Assembly (NCBI GenBank): GCA_016871015.1
Contig: VFZX01000018.1
Coordinates: 1-45,103 of the forward strand
Origin: Acidobacteriota bacterium
GTDB lineage: Bacteria > Acidobacteriota > Terriglobia > Bryobacterales > Bryobacteraceae
Length of the DNA stretch: 45,103 nt
Direction: 5' to 3'
How positions within the stretch are numbered: the first letter of the stretch is position 1; each line of letters begins with the position of its first letter. Made by a program: the position numbers and the translations under genes. The notes under the pieces were generated by a model, which saw only the letters and a program-made list of their open reading frames with translations, had not been told where the DNA came from and did not search any database. Of the stretch, positions 1 to 6,626 are shown in pieces.

Positions 1-66
1 CTTCCGTCTCATGCAACAAGCTGCCACCACTTCTCCGAAGACCTACGACACCCTAGTCGGGCGCAC
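1..66 (-). mobile_element. 5' end of a group II intron (partial)
   Basis: Read on the minus strand from position 66, the sequence opens with GTGCGCCC, followed after a short loop by TAGGGTGT. This has the GUGCG 5' boundary of bacterial group II introns and, from memory, matches the start of the Lactococcus Ll.LtrB intron at about 16 of 19 positions, including the CGCCC/GGGTG pairing that opens domain I. The intron would run leftwards out of the window, so its body and any reverse transcriptase are not visible. The presumed 5' exon is the non-coding stretch downstream of the TonB receptor gene. No coding sense was found in this segment. The call rests on a short motif only. Confidence 0.5.
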
Positions 67-305
67 CACATCCCCACGGAAGGTAGCACAACAGGTTGGG
101 GTCGGCTGAGTGAAAGGGATACCCAGTTGCGGCATTTCCGTCTTGGGTCTCCCGGCCCCCTTTCCCGAGGGCGGGCCAGTGCCTGCGGATGGCTTCTTCG
201 GACCATCGCACATGCTCCCGAACAGGACGGGGCCGGCCAGAAAGCCGGAGTCACTTTCCCCAAGGACTAACTTCTAACTTCCAAGTGCCTGTGAATCCGG
301 TCGCA
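67..305. other. Non-coding stretch between presumed intron and TonB receptor stop
   Basis: No supported gene. On the minus strand, downstream of the receptor stop, about 155-180 can fold into an imperfect GC-rich hairpin (GGCC and CCCT arms pairing with AGGG and GGCC), but no T-tract follows, so a terminator is not clear. The open frames here have no RBS and no family resemblance. Confidence 0.4.
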
Positions 306-3300
306 TCAGAAGACGAAACGGATCTGCGCCTGCAGGCTGCGCGGACCTTGATACGCCGTTGCCACGCCGACGCCCGCGTTCTTGGGCTGCGAGCGGGACG
401 CAATCAGGGCTCCATTCGCGTCGAAGGGCGAATTGTTGACAGTCTGGTTGACCGGGCTGACGAGGGCCAGGGTGGCGTTGCGGCCGGTGATGCGCGCTTC
501 ATTGGGTGCGTTGAAGATATCGAGCCGGAACTGCAGGCGGCGCGATTCGCCGAGTTGCACTTCGCGCGCGATGGCGAAATCGATCGACTGGTTGAAGCAG
601 CCGCGCAGATAGTCGGAGCCGGACTCGAGGCCGACACTGCCGACCGAGGGTCCGGTAAACGCGGCCAGGTTAAATTGCCGGTAGATGTCGCTGCTGCAAC
701 CGGAGCCCGGATCCGACAGGATGCGCACGCGTCCGCCGTAGTTCGGCGAACCGGTGACGTTCTGATTGCCGCCGCCGCCCTGATAGCCGACCCCCAGCGT
801 ATAGGCGCCGCCGGTGGTGGCAGTCCACACTCCGGAGAAGCGCCAGTCGTTGGTGACTAACTTGAGCAGGTGAGCGCTCGCGGAGCCGCCGCGCTTGGCG
901 CCGGGGATCTCCCACACGAAGCTTCCCTTGAAGTAGTGGCGATTCGGCACGAAACGGCCGAGCAGCTTGTCCTGGTCCTTTTGGTCGGGACGTTCGAAGA
1001 AGCTGCCATCGGGATTGTGCTGGAGCCGGGCCGGCGTGCTGCCGCGCTGCGAGAGCAGGATGGTGTCGTTGAGTCCGAACGAGAGTCCGCGCGTGAAGCG
1101 GCGGGTGAGCGAGAGTTCCAGCGTGTGAGCGGTGAGCCAACCGCGCGGGATCGCTTGGGTGATGCCGCTGAAGCCACGGAAGGCTCGCAACTGGTCAGTA
1201 GGTAGCACGGCGCCGCCCGGCAGGGGATTGGTTTGCGTGGGGTCCTGATTAGCGGGCAGGAACGCCGCGCCGAAATCCACGGCGTTGATGTCGACGTTCT
1301 CCACCAGGTTGTAGGCGCGTTCGCCGGTGTACGCCATGTCGAGTACGGTGGAGCCGGGCAGCATGAACTGGACGCCGGTGTTCCACTGCCAGGTAGCGGG
1401 CAGTCCACTCTTGTATTGATAGACGGAGAGCGACGGAGGCGCTTCGGTGGTGAGGCCGCCGCTGAGCGACTGCAGACCGGCGTAGCGCAAGGTGAGATTA
1501 CGGATGGTGGGCGGATTCTGGATCTGGCCGAAGATGGAGTTACCGGCGGGCCGGTCATAGAAAAGGCCGCCGCCGCCGCGCAGCACGACCGTTTGGCGGC
1601 CGGTGACGTCCCAGGCCATACCGAAGCGCGGCGCAGGCCGCAGCAAGGGCCACTCGTAAGTGGTCTTGGCGATGCCCTGGCCGGAGAGGAAGAGGCCGTT
1701 GGTATCCCTGCCGGTGCCGGGCACCAGCGTGCCGATGGCCACCACGCTGTTCGGCCCCAGCAGTTGGCCGGTGCGCGGATCGCGCGCCTGGCGGTTAGCG
1801 CCGGAGCAGGGTGAAGCGCCCACGCAGCCCGGCAGATAGAGCAGCGGGGCCTCGCCGGCTTTCCACTGGCCGGGCAGGAAGTTGGATGCCTGGCCGAACT
1901 TATCGTACTGCGGTTGCTGGCGCACGAAGCGGACGCCGTAATCAACGGTCAGACGGGTCGACAGCTTCCAGTTGTCCTGCACAAAGAACTCGGTGTTGTC
2001 GTAGACCAGACTGCCTTCCACGTAGCGGGAGAACTGATTGTACGACGCGAAGTTGCCGAGGACAGCGTTCGCGAAGCCGAAGCCGGAGTCGAGTGGGTTA
2101 TTCGCATCATTACCGAAATTGATATTACCAGCCCAGCCTTGCCGCTGCTGCGCCTTGAAGCTGTGGGTATTATAAAAGCCCGTCTTCAAAGTGTGGCGTC
2201 CGGTGATCTTAGTCAGGTTGATGGAGACATCCTGCGTGCGATTGATATTGAGGTAGCCGGGGAACGGAAAGTTCGGCGGAGCATTGCCAATGCGGCCACC
2301 CCAGCCAAAGACCGGCACCATTCTGATGCGTGTGCCGTCCCAAATGGGCGGCTTCAAAGACTCGAGAGCCCGGAAGGCATAATACTCGGGATTAATCACC
2401 CCAGCATCGGGAAAGAGCGAGGGCAAAGCGCCCAGTCCGGCCTTGTCGAGATTGGCCTTCTCACTGGTGGGTAACCCGTTCGCGCAGAAAGTGGGCCCAG
2501 TGCCGCCCTGCGCCAGCACGCAACCGGCGAGTTCGTTTTGCGAACGGCCATAAGTGCCTTCCATAAATGTGGTGGGGTTAATGCTGTAGTTGACCGTGGT
2601 GGCTATCAGCGTGATGAAAGGATGATACTGCGTCGAGTCGTTAAAGCCTGGTACGTTGCCGATGATAGTGGGATTCTGCTGCTTCCAGCCGCTCATTTTG
2701 AATGAGCCGCGCAAATTACTGAATGGCTGGTAGTCGACGCGCACCACAGGCTGTTGCGACATCAGCGACTGGTTTGGCGTGGCGTCTTCGTAGTTGTAGG
2801 GCACGCCCGGGACGGAGACGTTGGGCAGGGGATAGAGATTGAGGATCTGCTGCCCGGTGTAGTAAAGGCGGCTCTGCGGAATTTTCCCGAGGACGCCGCC
2901 GTCGCGGAAGCAGCCCGCCTCATTGGCGGCGGAGCAGACGCCGGTCAAAAGCGGATCCTTGATGTAGGGGAACGGGTTGCCGTTGTTGTCAGTGGTGCGC
3001 GAGAAGTCTCCCGCGCGTTCGAGTGAGGTGGGAAAGCGGTAGCGCACGATCGAGCCGCCGGTGGTGCGTGGCGAGTACTCGTGGGCGTAGAAGAAGAAGA
3101 GCTTGTTCTCGCGGCCGGGCCGTCCGATGGGGCCGCCGACGGAATAGCCGAGATCCTTGTCGTCGATCCGGCCTTTGGGGTCGCCGTTGAGCTTGGCAGT
3201 CTGGCTGATGGCGTTCCACTTGGAACGGCGCATCACCATGTAGGTTGAGCCGTGGAGCTGATTGGTGCCACTCTTGGTGACGGCGCTGATCTGCAGGCCG

Positions 3301-3992
3301 CTGGAGCGGCCATACTCGGCCTGATAGTTTGAGACCAGCATTTTGACTTCGGCGATGGATTCGACGTTCATCTGCAGCAGTATGCCGTTATTGCCGGTAT
3401 CCATAGTGGAAACGCCGTCCATCATGATGTTGTTGTTGCTGCCGCCGGTGGAGGCGCGATCGCCGATGCGGCTGGTGCCGGTGACGCCGGGCGAGAGCGA
3501 CGCCAGCGCAGTGAAGCTCCGGTTTGCGATGGGCAGGTTCTGCACCGCCGACGGCGTGATGGAGAAGGAGCGTTCGGCGCTCTGCGTCTGAAGTTGGGCG
3601 GTCTCGGCGCTAACAGTGATGCTCTCGGCAATGGCGCCAACTTCGAGCGTCAGGATACCGAGGCTGCTCTGGTCGCCCGCGCTGACGGCAATGCCCGGAC
3701 GCCGGAGGCTTTTAAAGCCTTTAAAGCTTACTTCGAGCGTGTAGGTGCCCGGCGGGATGTTCGGAATCACGATGTCGCCGTTCGTCGACGAGATGACTTC
3801 CGGCAATCGCAGGCCGCGGCCTTCGTTCAGCAGACTGGCCGTGGCGCCGGCAATGACGGCCGATTGGCTGTCGCGGATGCTCGCCGATAAAGTGCCGGTC
3901 GTCAACTGGGCCAGAGCCATTGACGGCAAGCTCAATAGACAAAAAGCGCCCGCAAGGACACTGAAAAATGCTCTCAGATTAATGTCTTGCAT
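306..3992 (-). CDS. TonB-dependent receptor, Oar-like, with carboxypeptidase-regulatory N-terminus
   Basis: Outer-membrane receptor of about 1228 residues. The start is set at the ATG at 3992: it follows an AGGGG ribosome binding site, begins a clean signal peptide (MQDINLRAFF..., cut near ALA-QLTTG), and the upstream in-frame codons look non-coding. Order: signal peptide (1-29), carboxypeptidase-regulatory-like beta domain (about 30-115, with the GTYTLEVSFKGFK pattern), plug domain (about 120-240, with the NNIMMDGVSTMD segment), then a long beta-barrel ending in aromatic QIRFVF, as expected for BAM-dependent insertion. Such Oar-like receptors are greatly expanded in Acidobacteriota and are thought to import large substrates such as glycans or peptides with TonB energy; the substrate cannot be told here. 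It is a single gene behind its own promoter (4081-4109). Confidence 0.93.
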   Translation of the reverse strand: MQDINLRAFFSVLAGAFCLLSLPSMALAQLTTGTLSASIRDSQSAVIAGATASLLNEGRGLRLPEVISSTNGDIVIPNIPPGTYTLEVSFKGFKSLRRPGIAVSAGDQSSLGILTLEVGAIAESITVSAETAQLQTQSAERSFSITPSAVQNLPIANRSFTALASLSPGVTGTSRIGDRASTGGSNNNIMMDGVSTMDTGNNGILLQMNVESIAEVKMLVSNYQAEYGRSSGLQISAVTKSGTNQLHGSTYMVMRRSKWNAISQTAKLNGDPKGRIDDKDLGYSVGGPIGRPGRENKLFFFYAHEYSPRTTGGSIVRYRFPTSLERAGDFSRTTDNNGNPFPYIKDPLLTGVCSAANEAGCFRDGGVLGKIPQSRLYYTGQQILNLYPLPNVSVPGVPYNYEDATPNQSLMSQQPVVRVDYQPFSNLRGSFKMSGWKQQNPTIIGNVPGFNDSTQYHPFITLIATTVNYSINPTTFMEGTYGRSQNELAGCVLAQGGTGPTFCANGLPTSEKANLDKAGLGALPSLFPDAGVINPEYYAFRALESLKPPIWDGTRIRMVPVFGWGGRIGNAPPNFPFPGYLNINRTQDVSINLTKITGRHTLKTGFYNTHSFKAQQRQGWAGNINFGNDANNPLDSGFGFANAVLGNFASYNQFSRYVEGSLVYDNTEFFVQDNWKLSTRLTVDYGVRFVRQQPQYDKFGQASNFLPGQWKAGEAPLLYLPGCVGASPCSGANRQARDPRTGQLLGPNSVVAIGTLVPGTGRDTNGLFLSGQGIAKTTYEWPLLRPAPRFGMAWDVTGRQTVVLRGGGGLFYDRPAGNSIFGQIQNPPTIRNLTLRYAGLQSLSGGLTTEAPPSLSVYQYKSGLPATWQWNTGVQFMLPGSTVLDMAYTGERAYNLVENVDINAVDFGAAFLPANQDPTQTNPLPGGAVLPTDQLRAFRGFSGITQAIPRGWLTAHTLELSLTRRFTRGLSFGLNDTILLSQRGSTPARLQHNPDGSFFERPDQKDQDKLLGRFVPNRHYFKGSFVWEIPGAKRGGSASAHLLKLVTNDWRFSGVWTATTGGAYTLGVGYQGGGGNQNVTGSPNYGGRVRILSDPGSGCSSDIYRQFNLAAFTGPSVGSVGLESGSDYLRGCFNQSIDFAIAREVQLGESRRLQFRLDIFNAPNEARITGRNATLALVSPVNQTVNNSPFDANGALIASRSQPKNAGVGVATAYQGPRSLQAQIRFVF

Positions 3993-4080
3993 TGTTCCCC
4001 TGCGCGGCCGAACGCATCCTTGACACATTAGCCTGGATTCTTGCTTAACACGCATCAAGGGCGGTCGCGGCTGGATCTTC

Positions 4081-4109
4081 ACGCTACACCTTCTCCGCGC
4101 GATTGTCAA
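4081..4109 (-). promoter_or_regulatory. Sigma70-type promoter of the TonB receptor gene
   Basis: On the minus strand, a perfect -35 box TTGACA (4109-4104) is followed after exactly 17 bp by TAGCGT (4086-4081) as -10. Transcription would begin near 4074, leaving about an 80-nt leader before the ATG at 3992. Confidence 0.7.
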
Positions 4110-4147
4110 TACCTCGATACTCCGGATTTCTTGGTTTCCTGAATGGT

Positions 4148-4174
4148 CCATTTTCGGAGAAAATGGGGCTTTTT
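4148..4174 (+). terminator. Hairpin plus T-tract, terminator-like, reading plus strand
   Basis: CCATTTTC (4148-4155) and GAAAATGG (4159-4166) form a perfect 8-bp stem with a GGA loop, followed by GGCTTTTT. It has the form of an intrinsic terminator on the plus strand, yet no plus-strand gene lies to its left. It sits about 40 bp upstream of the receptor's -35 box, so it may block antisense transcription or may be an operator-like inverted repeat. Confidence 0.5.
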
Positions 4175-4416
4175 CCTTGGCGCGCGTGACGGAAGGAGCC
4201 CGAAGGGCGACTGGAGTTTAACCCCGCATGTAGTCGGTGCCCGGTCGAGCTGACCCATGCATGGCACTGGCCGTTGACTGCGCCGTTACGCTGAATCTGC
4301 GGCGGTTGAATCATGACCGAAGCTGCCGGCGGGTTCAGAACACGCACTTGGCTCACCGTGAGTGGCGGCGAACTGTGATTGCCGGATTTGCGCGGCGATC
4401 CCGGCCTTGGCGCGAC
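4175..4416. other. Intergenic region, no gene seen
   Basis: Open frames in both directions lack ribosome binding sites and resemble no known family. No tRNA or clear RNA structure was recognised. The neighbouring isomerase gene ends at 4417. Confidence 0.4.
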
Positions 4417-5349
4417 TTAACGCTGCCAAGAGTCCAATTTGTCCTTAGCTTCCCGCAAGTGGCCGGGCATGGAGTCAGCGGGACCGCCGATTTCCAGGAG
4501 CAGAACACCCCGATAGTTCTGTCGCCTCATCATGGCGAACAAGCGCTCATAATCGACAAAGCCATGAATGAGCGGTTTGTGCTCCACCCAGGTTCCCGGA
4601 TCGATGTCATGAACATGATAGTGCCAGACCTTGTTTCCAAGTCTTTCCGCAATATCGAGAGTTGTGTCGTTGTAGGCGCGTATGCCTTCGGGCGTCGCTC
4701 TGTCCTCGGGCTTGACGCGAGCCACCAGTTCGGCGTAGCGACTCTGGTGTCCGACGTCAATCGTACAGCCGAGGTTGGGGTGGTCGACTTCGCGGATGAG
4801 CCGGACGAAGTCGCGGACTGAACGCGGGAACATGGTCTCGAGCGTCAGGCGCATGCCGTTCTTCTTCGCCATCGCCGCCCAGATGCGAAAGCGGTCGAGG
4901 AATTCGTCCCAGCGTGTCGGAAGCTGCTGGTCCGTCAATCCGAGTGGATGGAGCACGGCAAGTTTGGCGCCGAGTTCGGCTGAGCCTTGCATCGCGGTTT
5001 CGATTGTCTTGATCGCGTGGCCTCGCTCGGCCGGATCCGCGGACATGTAATTGAGCCCGGTGTACGGCAGGTGCGTCGTAATATGGCGGAAGGACCGCAA
5101 TGACTGCTTCAGCCTCCGGCGAGCGCTTGCATCGAGGGTATCCCACTGAAAACCGGGATACTTGCCGGGGGTCGGCTCCGGACGACCCATTGGATGAATT
5201 TCGATGCACGTCATCCCGAGGCTGCCAAGCAGCTCGATGGACTCAAAGAGTTCGTAGCCGGTTATGGCGGTATTCGCCCCAACTGGATGCCGCGCCGGGG
5301 CCGCTACCGCGGCAGATGGCAATAGTGCCAGCAGGTTTCTTCGGGTCAT
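4417..5349 (-). CDS. Sugar phosphate isomerase/epimerase-like TIM-barrel protein, Tat-exported
   Basis: About 310 residues, of the xylose-isomerase-like TIM-barrel (AP endonuclease 2) superfamily. The likely metal ligands are visible in order: Glu in TLETMF, Asp in TIDVGHQ, His in HYHVHDIDPG and Glu in LLLEIGG. The N-terminus MTRRNLLALLPSAAVAAPA is a twin-arginine signal, so the enzyme probably acts outside the cytoplasm, as is common for this family in Acidobacteriota. Two starts are possible, 5355 and 5349. I chose 5349 because GGAG is 8 nt upstream of it but only 2 nt from 5355, and because the stop of a small leader frame overlaps it as ATGA. The substrate is unknown; the neighbouring glycosidase and deacetylase suggest a sugar. 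Confidence 0.88.
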   Translation of the reverse strand: MTRRNLLALLPSAAVAAPARHPVGANTAITGYELFESIELLGSLGMTCIEIHPMGRPEPTPGKYPGFQWDTLDASARRRLKQSLRSFRHITTHLPYTGLNYMSADPAERGHAIKTIETAMQGSAELGAKLAVLHPLGLTDQQLPTRWDEFLDRFRIWAAMAKKNGMRLTLETMFPRSVRDFVRLIREVDHPNLGCTIDVGHQSRYAELVARVKPEDRATPEGIRAYNDTTLDIAERLGNKVWHYHVHDIDPGTWVEHKPLIHGFVDYERLFAMMRRQNYRGVLLLEIGGPADSMPGHLREAKDKLDSWQR

Positions 5350-5429
5350 GACCATTTCTCCAACCTACGCCCAGCCCGGCACTGCGCCAGCCAGAACGCA
5401 CAATATGCCCAGAGCGGATCCAATCTCAT
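5346..5429 (-). CDS. 27-residue leader frame coupled to the isomerase
   Basis: A small frame, MRLDPLWAYC..., begins 9 nt after a strong AAGGAG site (spacer AGTAACGCT) and ends in TGA that overlaps the isomerase ATG at 5349 (ATGA). The strong RBS and the overlap suggest translational coupling. In another frame the same DNA reads like a signal peptide (ILCVLAGAVPGWA), so it could instead be the frameshifted remnant of a secreted protein. No homology is recognised. Confidence 0.35.
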   Translation of the reverse strand: MRLDPLWAYCAFWLAQCRAGRRLEKWS

Positions 5430-5692
5430 AGCGTTACTCTCCTTCAGACATCCTCCCGGATGTAGAGACCGGAACGCCTCGAAACTACTTGTTTGTCCCC
5501 GTCTTACCAGCTCATCTCTCCCTTCAAACGAGATTCGGTTCGGTCTGTGGGATCGACCATGCTATCCGGAATTTCCGTTTTGGCTTCCGGTCCGGACTCA
5601 GTATACACGCGCCTGCCTCCCTCCGCGTGCATCGGTAGCGCCCGCAGCGCGCCGCCCTCATCCGGGTCAGCATAGACTCCCAAACACCGGGT
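5430..5692. other. Intergenic region with an in-frame continuation of the upstream gene
   Basis: Beyond the TGA of the upstream secreted protein (5695-5693), the same minus-strand frame stays open for about 62 codons to TAA at 5504-5506. It has no RBS and only moderate GC at third positions, so coding is uncertain. No promoter was recognised for the leader and isomerase. Confidence 0.35.
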
Positions 5693-6613
5693 TCACGGGC
5701 GGCGTCCGTATTCCACCGGACTCCGGGCGGCTCCCATCCCGACTTCGATCCAGTTCTCCCATCCTGGTTCGCGGCTCATGCGGACCATGCAGTCGTAACC
5801 TTGCTTGGCCTTTTCAAGCCACAGAGCCGGGCCTCCTTCCCAGGGCTGCCTCTCGCCGGGCGCGGCCAGACGCCAGGTGCCGCGCAACCACTTGTCCTGT
5901 GGATCACCGCGGAGGACCTCCCACACATACGAGCCACCGGGCTGAATGGTGAGCCGTCCGGACTCGGCCTGCGAATCGGTCCGCGTGACAACAGTGGTGG
6001 CTCCTTGCGTGCGGACACTCGTGCTGCCACGATTGGCGGCGCGCAGCAGCCACACGCCCATGTAGTCGCCAGGCTGGGGCGGCTTGCCGTGGTTCGCATC
6101 CACCGCGGAGTTGATGTGAACCGACATGGTGCCTTGCGCGCTCATCTGGTTGCTGAAGGCGAGATCGTACCGGAACGATGTTCCCCGCTCCTTGACGTAG
6201 TCGCGGATCGCAAGGAGAATGGCGTCGCGCTTGGGGTTGCCCCAGGGATCCGGACCCATGAGGCTCTTCGCGTAGGAGACCACCTGTTCCCGGGTGAGCA
6301 GGCCCTCTCCTGTTGGTGGCGCGACTGTCCCGGTGACGGTGGGCATCACCGGTGGCTTCGCCGGTTTCGCACCAGGCCGTCGCACTTCATCGATTGCGTA
6401 GGCCCGCTCGGAGCCTTCGGGGAAGAACTGTGAGGGCTTCTGCCGGATCAGGACCTGTTTGCCACCCGGAATCTCGCGGACGAAAACGCCAGGCTCCCAA
6501 GTTTCGGACGACGTCCGGTACTCGATAGCTTCGCCAGGCTTGTAGGACTGAGCGAAGGCCGTGACCAGGGCCAGAACAGCCGTAAAGAAGAGTCTCACCA
6601 TCTGGATCAACAA
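5693..6613 (-). CDS. Secreted protein with Tudor/SH3-like N-terminal domain, unknown function
   Basis: 306 residues. The TTG at 6613 is preferred because AAAGGAG lies 6 nt upstream; an ATG at 6601 would also give the signal peptide MVRLFFTAVLALVTAFAQ. After cleavage a short beta domain (about 24-80, YKPGEAIEYR...WEPGVFV...AYAIDEVRRP) resembles the Tudor/agenet-like modules found in many secreted bacterial proteins, where it probably binds a ligand. The rest (about 110-300) contains an HINSAVDANHG segment and a WEVLRGDPQDKWLRGTW segment and matches nothing I recognise. It is the fourth gene of a minus-strand operon, starting 14 bp after the glycosidase-like gene, so a role in handling an extracellular substrate is inferred. 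Confidence 0.75.
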   Translation of the reverse strand: MLIQMVRLFFTAVLALVTAFAQSYKPGEAIEYRTSSETWEPGVFVREIPGGKQVLIRQKPSQFFPEGSERAYAIDEVRRPGAKPAKPPVMPTVTGTVAPPTGEGLLTREQVVSYAKSLMGPDPWGNPKRDAILLAIRDYVKERGTSFRYDLAFSNQMSAQGTMSVHINSAVDANHGKPPQPGDYMGVWLLRAANRGSTSVRTQGATTVVTRTDSQAESGRLTIQPGGSYVWEVLRGDPQDKWLRGTWRLAAPGERQPWEGGPALWLEKAKQGYDCMVRMSREPGWENWIEVGMGAARSPVEYGRRP

Positions 6614-6626
6614 CCTGGGCTCCTTT

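Noticed and set aside
155-180. Hairpin as intrinsic terminator of the first TonB receptor
   Set aside because: The stem is imperfect and no T-tract follows on the minus strand.
9-263. 84-residue minus-strand open frame beside the presumed intron
   Set aside because: No RBS, no family resemblance, Arg/Ser/Pro-rich composition typical of chance frames in GC-rich DNA, and it runs into the presumed intron start.
857-1945. Long alternative-frame open frames inside the receptor and other genes
   Set aside because: They lie wholly within well-supported genes, have Arg/Ser/Ala/Pro-rich low-complexity composition and no motifs; they are by-products of high GC.
4084-4356. 90-residue minus-strand open frame upstream of the receptor promoter
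   Set aside because: It overlaps the -35/-10 region and the terminator-like hairpin, has no RBS and resembles no protein family.
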